DNA from: Natronococcus pandeyae
GTDB taxonomy: Archaea > Halobacteriota > Halobacteria > Halobacteriales > Natrialbaceae
NCBI RefSeq assembly: GCF_008122205.1
Contig: NZ_PHNJ01000003.1
Coordinates: 248,001 to 312,000 of the forward strand
Length of the DNA: 64,000 bases
Direction of reading: 5' to 3'
Positions 25,688 to 34,111 of this stretch are shown here, piece after piece. The position numbers and the translations under genes were made by a program. The notes under the pieces are model-generated. The model worked only from the letters and a program-made list of their open reading frames with translations, was not told where the DNA came from and did not search any database. Within the stretch, counting starts at the first letter, position 1, and each line of letters begins with the position of its first letter.

Positions 25688-26759
25688 CCGGTCGCGGTTC
25701 CGGTTCCGACGCGTGCGGTTGGACGCGCTCGAGTTGCACGTCGCCGGCGGCCAGCGCCGTCTCGTTGAGGACGTTCAGTCCGGCTTTGAACACCGCCAGC
25801 AGCACTGGGCCGAGGAACAGGCCCATGATGCCGAGCAGGTAGATGCCGCCGATGACGCCGACCAGGACGACCGCCGGATGTAGCCCCGAGTTCCGATCGA
25901 CGAAGATCGCCCGCAGGTAGTTGTCGACGACCGAGAGCACGGCGAGTCCGTACAGGAGCAACGCGACCGCGGCGAGCGGATCGGCGGTCATCGCGAGGTA
26001 GCCGACCGCCGGTCCCCAGACGAGCCAGATGCCGATCGCCGGCAGGAACGAGACGACGATCATGATCACGGTCCAGAACGCGACGTTCGGGACGCCGAGC
26101 AGGTAGAACCCGAGCCCCCCGAGCACCCCTTCGACGACGGCGACGAGCACGTGGCTCTTGATCACCGCCCAGGTGACGACCTCGACCTCGTCGAACAGTT
26201 CGTCGCGGATGCCGTCCTCGAGCGGGGCGACGTCCGCCAGCCAGTCGACGAACATCCGGCCGTCGACCAGCAGGTAGTACAGGACGAAGACGAGCACCAG
26301 CAGCCCCAGACTCATCCGGATGCTGGCGTTCAACAGGCCGATCAGTTCGGCGAGCGCAATGTCGACGGCGTTTCCGAGGAACGCCTCGAGTTCGGAGACG
26401 AGTTGCGCTTCGGTGGTCGCCACCACCTCGGGATCGGCGCCGAGTTCGAGGGCGAGCTCCCGTCCGCCCTCGATGACGGCCATCTCGTCGAACCCGTCCA
26501 GGAACGAGAACACCGTCTGCATGACGACGATCGAGAGGTAGAGAATCGGTACGACTGCGGCGAGGATCGCGACCCCCGTCAGGACGAGTGCCGACGGCTG
26601 CGCCCCGATCCGCGACTCGAGTCGCTCGTGGGCTGGATAGAGCACGAACGCGAGGAGGCCGGCAGCCAGCACGTACTGCAACAGCGGCGCGAGAATGAGG
26701 GTCGAAATCGCCGCGAGAACGACGAGCAGGAGGGCGAAGAACGCGGTTCGAACGTCCAT
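25677..26759 (-). CDS. AI-2E family transporter (PerM/YdiK-like)
   Basis: The ATG at 26759 gives 360 residues. The pattern is typical of the AI-2E exporter superfamily: two N-terminal helices (FFALLLVVLAAISTLIL), a large loop with an amphipathic segment, then hydrophobic helices with FYLLGVPNVAFWTVIMIVVSFLPAIGIWLVWGPA. Proteins of this family export diverse small molecules, and some are Na+/H+ antiporters. A leader of 14 upstream codons is in frame but weak. The substrate is unknown. Confidence 0.85.
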   Translation of the reverse strand: MDVRTAFFALLLVVLAAISTLILAPLLQYVLAAGLLAFVLYPAHERLESRIGAQPSALVLTGVAILAAVVPILYLSIVVMQTVFSFLDGFDEMAVIEGGRELALELGADPEVVATTEAQLVSELEAFLGNAVDIALAELIGLLNASIRMSLGLLVLVFVLYYLLVDGRMFVDWLADVAPLEDGIRDELFDEVEVVTWAVIKSHVLVAVVEGVLGGLGFYLLGVPNVAFWTVIMIVVSFLPAIGIWLVWGPAVGYLAMTADPLAAVALLLYGLAVLSVVDNYLRAIFVDRNSGLHPAVVLVGVIGGIYLLGIMGLFLGPVLLAVFKAGLNVLNETALAAGDVQLERVQPHASEPEPRPGDD

Positions 26760-26893
26760 GGCTGAATTTGCCACGGACGGTACGTAAGTGTTGACATTCA
26801 ATTATTCTAACCATATGGCCGGTGAGGGGCCTCGGTACACGGACGGACCCGTGTAGCGCCCCCACAGACGGATGGCACCATAACTGAACGAAA

Positions 26894-27193
26894 TCACTGT
26901 TTCCGTTCGTCGAAGTGCGTTTCACAGAGGACTTCGAAGACCGTTCCGTCGGATTTGGCGTCTCCGGAGGGTGTTTTCTTCAGAATCGTGATCCCGTACG
27001 CCGCCGTTTCCTCGCAGTCGAGACACGCGGCACGGTCCCCGGCGGTACCCTTGGTTTTGCTGCCCTCGGCCCGGATCTCGGCACAGTCGCGACAGAGCCA
27101 CCAGTTGTTCTCCGGCTCGGACAACTCGAAGATCCGATGCGCCATCTTGTGCTGTGTGAATCGGACCGCGGCGTCACAGAAGACGCAGTCCAT
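26894..27193 (-). CDS. haloarchaeal multi-CxxC zinc protein
   Basis: A 99-residue protein with four potential metal half-sites: CVFC at 3-6, CRDC near 34-37, CLDC near 57-60, and a terminal C-E-T-H. It also has the WWLC aromatic turn common in treble-clef-like small proteins. It is probably a zinc-binding structural or nucleic-acid-associated protein. No closer family is recognised. It is monocistronic, about 135 bp from the AI-2E gene start. Confidence 0.7.
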   Translation of the reverse strand: MDCVFCDAAVRFTQHKMAHRIFELSEPENNWWLCRDCAEIRAEGSKTKGTAGDRAACLDCEETAAYGITILKKTPSGDAKSDGTVFEVLCETHFDERKQ

Positions 27194-27361
27194 AGCTGTC
27201 TTCTCCCAGCACCGGCCGGATAACGGCTTCCCTCGAATACTAATGGCTATCGGGGTGCGTGAGATTCACGACGAACTGAATCCGGAGTCCGTTTCGACCG
27301 GCGTGCAGGACGCCGTGACGCGATCAGAACGGAACGGTCGGGAGGGTCCCTCGAGTCCGCG

Positions 27362-27826
27362 TCAGTCGGTCGTCTCTTTGTCGACCGAGTCGAACTTCTC
27401 GAACGCTTCCTCGGTGAGGTCGCCGGTGGTGTCGACGATCTCGGCCCACGTCTCGTTGTCAGGGGCGAGATCGAGCAGGCGAGCGATCTTCATGATCGAG
27501 AGGTGGTACACACGCTGCTGGCCCGGTTCTTCCTCCCAGACGATCATGTTGCAGGGGAAGAGCCCACCGATCCGCATCGTCTCGTCGAGCGCCTGGTCCG
27601 CGATGGCGGGGTTGCAGGCGCCGAGCACGTAGTAGGGGTCGCGGTCGGCGTCGACCTTCTCGTTCAGCAGCTCCGAGGGGGAGAACTCGACCGGGATGCC
27701 GAAGCCGACGTCCTCGCAGACCTCGCGGACGTGTTCGATAGCCTCCTCGTGTTCCATCTCGAGGACCGCCTGTTTCTCGCCGACATCGTCCGGATCGATT
27801 TCGGCTGGGTCGATTGGCAGACTCAT
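27362..27826 (-). CDS. DUF302 domain protein
   Basis: A 154-residue DUF302 protein. The conserved pattern starts with ALEHVREVCEDVGFGIPVEFSPSELL-like segments (here HEEAIEHVREVCEDVGFG), followed by YYVLGACNPAIADQALDETMRIGGLFPCNMIVWEE. Members often occur with redox or sulfur genes; some bind haem or c-di-GMP-like ligands, but function here is unknown. It lies just downstream (about 48 bp) of the CPBP-like gene's stop, on the same strand but encoded separately. Confidence 0.82.
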   Translation of the reverse strand: MSLPIDPAEIDPDDVGEKQAVLEMEHEEAIEHVREVCEDVGFGIPVEFSPSELLNEKVDADRDPYYVLGACNPAIADQALDETMRIGGLFPCNMIVWEEEPGQQRVYHLSIMKIARLLDLAPDNETWAEIVDTTGDLTEEAFEKFDSVDKETTD

Positions 27827-27874
27827 ATCTGGTACATCGAACGGGAACCACTAAAGCCCCACCGCCCTGGGGAG

Positions 27875-28576
27875 TCAGATCGGGACCGGGAGCCACTCGA
27901 AGTACCGCAGGAAGGGGACAGGATCGAACAGCGGATCGTGCAACACGAGCCAGTCCAGGAGGACGAGTCCGGCCCCGTGGGCGATCACCGACGGGAGGAT
28001 GGAGTCGGATTTGTAGTCGACGGCGCCGAAGAGAACGTCGGTCGGCCCCGACAGCAGGAACTCGAGCGGCGGCTTCGAGGCGTGGTGGATCATGTAGACG
28101 ACGGGGCTGATCAACACCGCCTTGAAGCCAATCTCCTTGACGCCCACACAGAGCAGGCCGCGATAGTAGGTTTCGGCAGCCAGCGCCAGCGTGAAGAGTT
28201 TGAGGGCGTGGGGGACGAACTCGCCGGGCGCGGCCGAGGTCTCCCACATCGGGTAGAACGCGCGGATGGTCGGGAGCGTCGATCCGACCATGTAGAAGGG
28301 GAGGACGAACAGCGAGAGCAACACCGCGTTCCGGACCGCAGTTCGGTTGATATTCCAGCCGATGTGGTTCCCGTGGGTGAGGCCGAGCGCCAGCGGGCCG
28401 CCGATCAACAGGACCGCGTCGACGACGGCCCGACGCCCGAGGTCACCCGGGACGAGTTGCATCCACAGCAGCGTCAGGACGCCGCCGGTCAGTAGCGACT
28501 TCTGGAACCAGGTGAGTCGATCGAACTGGCCGGAGAGCCAACCGACGCCGCTCCGCTCTTCCTCCTCCGTTGACAC
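27875..28576 (-). CDS. CPBP (Abi/Rce1-like) family membrane protein with altered motif 1
   Basis: A 233-residue protein with about six membrane helices. The CPBP glutamyl-protease motifs can be placed: motif 1 is AETYYRG (about 134-140), motif 2 has YMIHHAS (His164/165), and motif 3 has VIAHGAGL. The first glutamate of the usual EExxxR motif is alanine, so proteolytic activity is doubtful; the second Glu and the Arg remain. It is probably the upstream partner of DUF302 and lies 6 bp after DUF5789 on the same strand. Confidence 0.65.
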   Translation of the reverse strand: MSTEEEERSGVGWLSGQFDRLTWFQKSLLTGGVLTLLWMQLVPGDLGRRAVVDAVLLIGGPLALGLTHGNHIGWNINRTAVRNAVLLSLFVLPFYMVGSTLPTIRAFYPMWETSAAPGEFVPHALKLFTLALAAETYYRGLLCVGVKEIGFKAVLISPVVYMIHHASKPPLEFLLSGPTDVLFGAVDYKSDSILPSVIAHGAGLVLLDWLVLHDPLFDPVPFLRYFEWLPVPI

Positions 28577-28582
28577 GGGTAG

Positions 28583-28870
28583 TTACTCGTCCGCAGTCGG
28601 GACCGGTCCGGTGCCGATGACCTCACGGACCTCGCTCTCGAACTCCTGGTGGCGCTGGAAGTACGTCTCGTCGACCGCCTCGAGGACGGCCGAGAGCTCT
28701 CGCGGGCCGTCAGGGGTGCGGATAACGCTCTCTCCCTCGAGACGATCGATCTCGCTCTTCTCTTTCGGCCAGGTGAGTCGCGAACTCACGCGGGCGAGCG
28801 GCGCTCCCTCGACAGGTGTTCGTTCACCGAGCGAGACCGCAGGTTCCGAATCCTCGTCCTCGTCGCTCAT
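28583..28870 (-). CDS. DUF5789 family protein
   Basis: The ATG at 28870 gives 95 residues. The conserved core APLARVSSRLTWPKEKSEI, TPDGPRELSAVLE and the closing VREVIGTGPVP identify the haloarchaeal DUF5789 family. It is small, acidic and soluble, with unknown function. Its stop is 6 bp from the CPBP-like start, so the two genes are likely one transcript. Confidence 0.8.
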   Translation of the reverse strand: MSDEDEDSEPAVSLGERTPVEGAPLARVSSRLTWPKEKSEIDRLEGESVIRTPDGPRELSAVLEAVDETYFQRHQEFESEVREVIGTGPVPTADE

Positions 28871-28994
28871 GACCGAAGATTTTCGACCCTGTCGATTCAA
28901 CCTTTCGCTTCACCGGATGTCCGCGTCGCTTCCTCTCTGGGATTTGAAACATGTCTGACACACCGTTTTGTGCCGGGCGCTCGAACCCACCCGC

Positions 28995-29948
28995 ATGACG
29001 AGTCTGACGGAGGCCTACCAGGGGAACACACGGGAAGTGACGAGCCTCCGGCGGCTGTACGCGGGGACGTCGCTCGTTCTCCTCGGTGCGATGCTCTCGG
29101 TGCTCGCCGTCCTCGTACCGACCACCGACCTCTTCGCGGGCTACGTCGCCGGGGCTACCGCGTGGGAGATGCCCGACCACTACGCGACGGTTCGCGTCGC
29201 CGGCGCGCTCGCCGGCGTCGGCGTTCCGGCAGCGCTCGTCGGCGTCTTCATCGTGTTACCGGCGAGCCGACGGGTGCGCGCGGCCGGTGCCATCAGTGCG
29301 AGTCTCTGTCTGCTCGGTGTCGTCCTCTTCTGGGAAGCGTATCCCCACCACTGGCGGGGGTACGGTGCCGATCTGACGCTCGAGGTCTCGGCGATCTACC
29401 TCTTCGGGCTGTTCATCGCCATCTGGTGTCTGTTCGCCGCGGTCGTCAACTTCAAAACGCGAAACGATCCCGGCGGGATGCTCGAGATGAACGTCACGCG
29501 ACACAACCAGACCGTCGTCGAAGTCGACGACTCGTCGAACGCCGGCAGCCTCGGCGGCGTCGGTCTCCTCGGCGAGACGCCCGACGGCGACGTGGAGACG
29601 CAGACGAACGCCGGCGGCGACGGTCGATCCAGTTCGTCGACCCGCGCGGGGCAGTCGCGGAGTCAGCGGCGATCGAACTCCGCCCGCCGGACGGGGGCGG
29701 CGACGAGCGACGGCGGTTCGAGGGGCGCAGAGATCTCCTCACCGCTCGAGGCGGATGCGGGCGACGGCTCCGACGCGGAGATCGTCGACTCACCCACCGA
29801 ACCGCCGACGCCGACCGACCGTTATTGCGGCAACTGCAGCCACTTCGAGTACGTCCGCTCGTCGGGAATGGTTCCCTACTGTGCTCGCCACGACGAGACG
29901 ATGGAGAACATGGATGCCTGTGAGGAGTGGACGCCGAACCGTCGGTAG
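28995..29948 (+). CDS. haloarchaeal four-helix membrane protein with C-terminal Cys cluster (DUF7139-like)
   Basis: The ATG at 28995 gives 317 residues. Residues 20-160 form four hydrophobic helices with short loops; 165-280 is a Ser/Gly/Arg-rich disordered linker. The C terminus has CGNCSHFEYV, CARHDETM and MDACEEW, a four-Cys zinc-ribbon-like cluster. I recognise the architecture as a conserved haloarchaeal family (DUF7139-like) with no known role. It is divergent from DUF5789. Confidence 0.7.
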   Translation: MTSLTEAYQGNTREVTSLRRLYAGTSLVLLGAMLSVLAVLVPTTDLFAGYVAGATAWEMPDHYATVRVAGALAGVGVPAALVGVFIVLPASRRVRAAGAISASLCLLGVVLFWEAYPHHWRGYGADLTLEVSAIYLFGLFIAIWCLFAAVVNFKTRNDPGGMLEMNVTRHNQTVVEVDDSSNAGSLGGVGLLGETPDGDVETQTNAGGDGRSSSSTRAGQSRSQRRSNSARRTGAATSDGGSRGAEISSPLEADAGDGSDAEIVDSPTEPPTPTDRYCGNCSHFEYVRSSGMVPYCARHDETMENMDACEEWTPNRR

Positions 29949-29974
29949 CTCTCGGTTTCGAATTCGGACGCGGA

Positions 29975-30460
29975 TCAGATCCCGATCGCTTGCCGCCCCA
30001 TCTCGAGGCCGTACTGCGGTAGCTCGTAGATGATCGCCGCGGCGAGCACCAGCTCGACGACGGTCACCAGGACGGTCACGAGATCCGCCCGCTTGCTGCT
30101 CACCGTGACCCCGAAGGGGAGCCCGAACTCCTTCTTCCAGACGGGATAGAACAGCGCGATGCCGCGCTTGCTCCCCGCGACGTCGAGCGCGTAGTGGGTC
30201 AGGATACCGATCCAGACGTACTCGAGGTTCCCGAAGAGCGCCGGAAAGGCGAAAAAGCCGACCAGAATCGGAAGGTTGTGCAGCGTCTTCCGATGCTTGC
30301 CGAAGGCCGTATCGACGTCCGGGAAGAGGGCACCGAGCGTGACGGGAATGCCGATCGCGATGATTGTCTCGAACGTCCCCAGATCACCCGCTGGCTCGAG
30401 CAGGTAGCCGAGCCCGATACTCAGCAGGATCGCGTTGAGCACGTGGCCTCGTTTGTTCAT
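29975..30460 (-). CDS. YdjM-type membrane-bound metal-dependent hydrolase
   Basis: A 161-residue membrane protein with the metal-site pattern of the YdjM/DUF457 family: HVLNAILL near 6, GALFPDVDTAFGKHRKTLHN (about 43-62) with clustered Asp/His, and THYALDVAGS. The predicted function is a membrane hydrolase of unknown substrate. It is convergent with the preceding gene, with only 26 bp separating their ends. Confidence 0.8.
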   Translation of the reverse strand: MNKRGHVLNAILLSIGLGYLLEPAGDLGTFETIIAIGIPVTLGALFPDVDTAFGKHRKTLHNLPILVGFFAFPALFGNLEYVWIGILTHYALDVAGSKRGIALFYPVWKKEFGLPFGVTVSSKRADLVTVLVTVVELVLAAAIIYELPQYGLEMGRQAIGI

Positions 30461-30561
30461 GCTAGTCGTGACTCGACGGGGCGCCCTCGAATACCTTTCT
30501 CTCCGAGACGGTCAGGGTATCGAACCAATCGGCGCGAGGAAGAGTCGGTCGCGGCGGGTGT

Positions 30562-31083
30562 TCAGTTCCGCGGCGTCTCGTCGGTGGCAGCGAGCAGGTC
30601 CTCGAGCGCCCGGTCGACGGTCTTCGCGCGGACGGTGGCGCGGTCGCCCTCGAACTCGTAGCGGGAGACCGTCGTGAACGAGGACTGTGAGCCCCACGGG
30701 CCGGCGTAGGCGACGGCGATATAGACCGTTCCGACGGGTTTGCCATCGGTCCCGCCGGTGGGGCCGGCGACACCGGTCGTGGCGACGCCCCACGTGGCAT
30801 CCGCGACGTCGCGAACCCCCTGGGCCATCTCGCGAGCGACCGGCTCGGAGACGGCGCCGTGCTCGTCGAGCGCCTCGCGGCTGACGCCGAGGTGGCGACG
30901 CTTGGCGCCGTAGGAGTAGGTCGTCAGCCCCGAATCGAAGTAGTCACTCGCTCCTGGAACGGCGGTGACGGCGGCGCCGACCAGCCCGCCGGTGCAGGAC
31001 TCGGCGACGGCGAGCGTCTCCTCTTCGTCGCGGAGGGCGTCGGCCACCTGCATCGGGAGCTCCCGTTCGATCTCGTCGTTCAT
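30562..31083 (-). CDS. pncC: CinA C-terminal domain protein (NMN amidase PncC-like)
   Basis: The ATG at 31083 gives 173 residues. Family motifs are LAVAESCTGGLVGAAVTAVPGAS with the nucleophilic Ser, TYSYGAKRRHLGV, GAVSEPVAREMAQGVR and GVAGPTGGTDGKPVGTVYIAV. It matches stand-alone CinA C-domains that deamidate nicotinamide mononucleotide to nicotinic acid mononucleotide in pyridine nucleotide salvage. It is divergent from the aminotransferase gene. Confidence 0.9.
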   Translation of the reverse strand: MNDEIERELPMQVADALRDEEETLAVAESCTGGLVGAAVTAVPGASDYFDSGLTTYSYGAKRRHLGVSREALDEHGAVSEPVAREMAQGVRDVADATWGVATTGVAGPTGGTDGKPVGTVYIAVAYAGPWGSQSSFTTVSRYEFEGDRATVRAKTVDRALEDLLAATDETPRN

Positions 31084-31226
31084 ACTCGACTCGAGGGGAT
31101 GAACGCGTTTCAAAGACTGGTTTTGTCGGTGCGGACGCGGCCGGTCCGCGAACCGACTCGAGCGCCTCGAGAGAGTTCCGAGGTCGAACGGAAAGAACGA
31201 CGGTCGGGGCGTCCCCAGTATCCGAC

Positions 31227-32333
31227 ATGGAGTACGAGACGCCGCTGTTCTTCCACGTGATGCAGTACGCGGCCCAGGCGGACCGCGACGTCGTCGATAT
31301 GGTGAGCGGGAACCCCGACTGGGAGCCGCCCGAGGCGCTCCGGGAGGGGTTACACGAGTACGCCGACCTCGAGCCCGACCAGTTCCAGTACCCGCCCAGC
31401 GAGGGGTTGCTCGAGCTTCGGGAGGAGATCGCCGCGCGCCGGGGGGTCGACATCGAGCAGGTGGTCGTCACCAACGGCGCCGGTGAGGCGAACTACCTGG
31501 CGATGGCCCGCGCGCTCGAGCGCGACCGCGGCGACGAGATCTTGCTCACGGATCCCGTGTATCCGTACTACCCAGGCAAGACGACGATGCTCGGCGGGAC
31601 CCAGTCGTTCGTCGCGGCCGACGAGGAGGGCCAGCTCGACCCGGCCGACGTCCGCGCGGCCGCGAGCGAGGAGACGGCGGCGATCGTCGCCAACTCGCCG
31701 AACAACCCGACGGGGGCGGTCTACCCCGAGGAGACGGTCCGGGAACTCGTCGCCATCGCGGAAGAGTACGACGCGATTCTGGTCAGCGACGAGGTGTACG
31801 ACCACTTCGACCTCTCGGGCGAGTTCGCCAGCGCGCTCGCGTTCGACTCCGACCACCGGATCGTCACCAACGCCTTCTCGAAGTCGATGGCGATCACCGG
31901 CTTCCGCGTGGGCTACGCGATCTTCCCGCCGGAGCTCGTCGCGAACGCGAAGAGCCGCCACATGCTCGTCAACGTCGCCGGCAGCCGGCCGTCCCAGTAC
32001 GCGGTCCTCCGAGCGCTGCGCGAGACCGGTCCCGACTACTACGAGCGCAACCGCGAACTGCTCGCTGAGCGCGTCGAGACGTTCACCGACGCGCTCGAGG
32101 CCGCGGGCGCCGAGTACACCACGCCGCAGGGGTCGTTCTACGTGATGGCCCGCTTCGAGGGGTATCCGGGCTCGCTCGAGAACGCCGAGCGGCTGATCGA
32201 CGAGGCCGGTGTCGCCGGTATGCCAGGCGAGGCGTTCGGCGACTCGCGAAGCGACTGGCTCCGGTTCGCGCTCGTCACGCCTCGCGTCTCGGAGGCTGCC
32301 GATCGGCTCGCTGCGTACTTCGACGATTCGTAG
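31227..32333 (+). CDS. class I/II PLP-dependent aminotransferase
   Basis: A 368-residue fold-type I aminotransferase: MVSGNPDWEPPEALR, NGAGEANYLAMARAL, NSPNNPTGAVY, SDEVYDHF and the PLP lysine in NAFSKSMAITGFRVGYA. The terminal arginine segment SDWLRFALVTPR binds the substrate alpha-carboxylate. It is closest in layout to aspartate/aromatic aminotransferases; exact substrate unknown. It starts 143 bp from the divergent pncC gene. Confidence 0.88.
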   Translation: MEYETPLFFHVMQYAAQADRDVVDMVSGNPDWEPPEALREGLHEYADLEPDQFQYPPSEGLLELREEIAARRGVDIEQVVVTNGAGEANYLAMARALERDRGDEILLTDPVYPYYPGKTTMLGGTQSFVAADEEGQLDPADVRAAASEETAAIVANSPNNPTGAVYPEETVRELVAIAEEYDAILVSDEVYDHFDLSGEFASALAFDSDHRIVTNAFSKSMAITGFRVGYAIFPPELVANAKSRHMLVNVAGSRPSQYAVLRALRETGPDYYERNRELLAERVETFTDALEAAGAEYTTPQGSFYVMARFEGYPGSLENAERLIDEAGVAGMPGEAFGDSRSDWLRFALVTPRVSEAADRLAAYFDDS

Positions 32334-32362
32334 CGACTGCGAGGTCGAACACGACGAGAAGT

Positions 32363-32400
32363 GACGGACGAACGTGATGAAAAGCGACGGACGAACGTGA
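32363..32400. repeat. two 15-bp perfect direct repeats
   Basis: GACGGACGAACGTGA occurs at 32363-32377 and 32386-32400, a 23-bp period, just downstream of the aminotransferase stop and before the stop of the converging zinc-protein gene. Flanks after each copy are also similar (TGAAAAGC, CGAAGTAC). Confidence 0.8.
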
Positions 32401-32427
32401 CGAAGTACGGAAGGCCGAGATCAGCGG

Positions 32428-32682
32428 TTAGCGAAGGGACCCGTTCCAGGAACAGTTCGTGCAGGCGAACAGCCCGGCGCCGTTGATCGTCTCTGCATCA
32501 CACGCGGGGCAGTCCGTCGATCCGGCGGCACCAACCGCGTCGCTCGCGTTCCGCGGTCGAAGAACGCCGCGAGAGTGTGCCGTCGGGAGCGGTAGTCCGG
32601 TGTCTTCGGCCCCGTAGGGGAACTGCGTGGTGTCTGTCGTCGACGATTCCGCGGATCGTGGCTTTGCGAGTTGTGCTGTCAT
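32428..32682 (-). CDS. small haloarchaeal zinc-finger protein
   Basis: An 84-residue protein with a disordered Ser/Thr-rich N-terminal half and a single C-terminal zinc ribbon: CPACDAETINGAGLFACTNCSWNG, with CPAC at about 58-61 and CTNC at 74-77. It is a common size class in haloarchaea and its function is unknown. The start lies about 60 bp from a TTTAATTAC box. Confidence 0.65.
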   Translation of the reverse strand: MTAQLAKPRSAESSTTDTTQFPYGAEDTGLPLPTAHSRGVLRPRNASDAVGAAGSTDCPACDAETINGAGLFACTNCSWNGSLR

Positions 32683-32871
32683 GAGTACGGGTTCGAAGCG
32701 CCAGCACCTGCTTCGACGTAGCCGGATCGATGCGACTCTCGTAATTAAATTCGACGTCTAATATGGGTATACAGGTAAGGATATTCTACAGACCTAGTTT
32801 GCATATAACTGTGGTAATATACTGTGGAAAAGGCGGAGTCCGGAACTGGATCTCGAGGGTGCACGGAGATG

Positions 32872-32923
32872 GACTACTCGAGACCGGGAGGGGGACTGAC
32901 TACTCGAGACCGACGACTACTCG
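32872..32923 (+). repeat. three direct repeats in the arsA leader
   Basis: GACTACTCGAGACCG occurs at 32872-32886 and 32898-32912, and its first nine bases again at 32915-32923. They sit between the AT-rich candidate promoter (32801-32823) and the arsA start at 32948. Spacing is 26 and 17 bp. Confidence 0.8.
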
Positions 32924-32925
32924 TG

Positions 32926-32948
32926 TGCGCGGCGGAAACCGGCGCGCA
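32926..32948 (+). promoter_or_regulatory. hairpin abutting the arsA start codon
   Basis: TGCGCG-g-CGG-aaa-CCG-g-CGCGCA forms a symmetric 23-base hairpin (6 bp, one G/G mismatch, 3 bp, AAA loop). Its last base is the A of the arsA ATG at 32948. If transcribed, it would hide the initiation site. This is seen directly; regulatory use is inferred. Confidence 0.6.
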
Positions 32949-34090
32949 TGAGCGGAATCGACGTCGAGCCGGTCGACGAAACGGCCGAGGAGGATGCGAC
33001 TACGACGGACGACGAGTCCCACACGATCGAGGTCACGCCGACGGACTCGGTCTCGGACGAGCGGCGAGAGACCGTCGAGGTCGCCCCCTCCGACGAGGAT
33101 ATCGACGGCCCCGACTACGTGCTCTACGGCGGGAAGGGTGGCGTCGGGAAGACCACGATGGCGGCGGCGACCGCACTCGACAGCGCTCGCGGAGGCGTCT
33201 CGACGCTCGTTGTCTCGACGGACCCCGCCCACTCGCTTTCGGATACGTTCGAGACCGACGTTCCGTCCGAACCCGGCAGGATTCGGGAGGACATCCCGCT
33301 GTACGCCGCTGAGATCGACCCCGAGGCCGCCGTCGAGGAGGGACAGGCCGCCTTCGGAGGGCAGGGCGGCGGCATGTTCGGCGGGCTCGACGAGATGGTC
33401 GGCGAGGAGTCACCGATGGACTCGCTGTTCGGCGGCCCGATGCCGGGCTCCGACGAGGCCGCCGCGATGCAACTCCTGCTCGAGTACATGGACGACGACC
33501 GGTTCGAGCGCGTCGTCGTCGACACGGCGCCGACGGGGCACACCCTCCGGCTGCTCCAGTTACCCGAGATCATGGACACCATGATGGGCCGGATCATGCA
33601 GTTCCGCCAGCGGATCGGCGGCATGATCGGCGGCATCAAGGGGATGTTCGGCGACCAGGAGATGCCCGACGAGGAAGCCGACCTCGAGGATCTCGAGGTA
33701 CTTCGCGAGCGAATCGAACGGCTTCGGGCCGCGCTGCGCGATCCGACCCGGACGGACTTCCGGATCGTCCTCGTGCCGGAAGAGATGAGCGTGCTCGAGT
33801 CGAAGCGGCTTCGCGAACAGCTCCAGGAGTTCGACATTCCCGTCGGCACCGTCGTCGTTAACCGCGTCATGGAGCCACTCTCGGACGTCACCGACGACGT
33901 CGAGGGCGAGTTCCTCCAGCCGAATCTCGACGACTGCGAGTTCTGCCAGCGCCGCTGGGACGTCCAGCAGTCGGCGCTCGCGGAAGCCCAGGAGCTGTTC
34001 CGGGGTACCGACGTCCGCCGGGTACCGCTGTTCGCCGAGGAGGTCCAGGGAGAAGGGATGCTCGAGGTCGTCGCGGCCTGTCTGCGGTAA
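32948..34090 (+). CDS. arsA: ArsA/Get3-family ATPase
   Basis: A 380-residue single-domain ArsA-type ATPase. The deviant P-loop GGKGGVGKTT is at 61-70, STDPAHSLSDTFE forms switch I, and DTAPTGHTLRLL forms switch II. A CEFC pair (Cys330, Cys333) matches the zinc-binding CxxC of Get3/TRC40 dimers. Met/Gly-rich helices (MFGGLDEMVGEESPMD and MDTMMGRIMQF) resemble the hydrophobic groove of Get3. Thus tail-anchored protein targeting is more likely than arsenite export; no ArsB, ArsR or ArsD is nearby. The N-terminal 50 residues are acidic and disordered. Confidence 0.88.
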   Translation: MSGIDVEPVDETAEEDATTTDDESHTIEVTPTDSVSDERRETVEVAPSDEDIDGPDYVLYGGKGGVGKTTMAAATALDSARGGVSTLVVSTDPAHSLSDTFETDVPSEPGRIREDIPLYAAEIDPEAAVEEGQAAFGGQGGGMFGGLDEMVGEESPMDSLFGGPMPGSDEAAAMQLLLEYMDDDRFERVVVDTAPTGHTLRLLQLPEIMDTMMGRIMQFRQRIGGMIGGIKGMFGDQEMPDEEADLEDLEVLRERIERLRAALRDPTRTDFRIVLVPEEMSVLESKRLREQLQEFDIPVGTVVVNRVMEPLSDVTDDVEGEFLQPNLDDCEFCQRRWDVQQSALAEAQELFRGTDVRRVPLFAEEVQGEGMLEVVAACLR

Positions 34091-34111
34091 CGCCGGCCGC
34101 GGCGGTCGTAA

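Noticed and set aside
26955-27632. 225-codon plus-strand frame through the multi-CxxC zinc gene and DUF302
   Set aside because: Ser/Arg-rich antisense frame to two genes with clear motifs.
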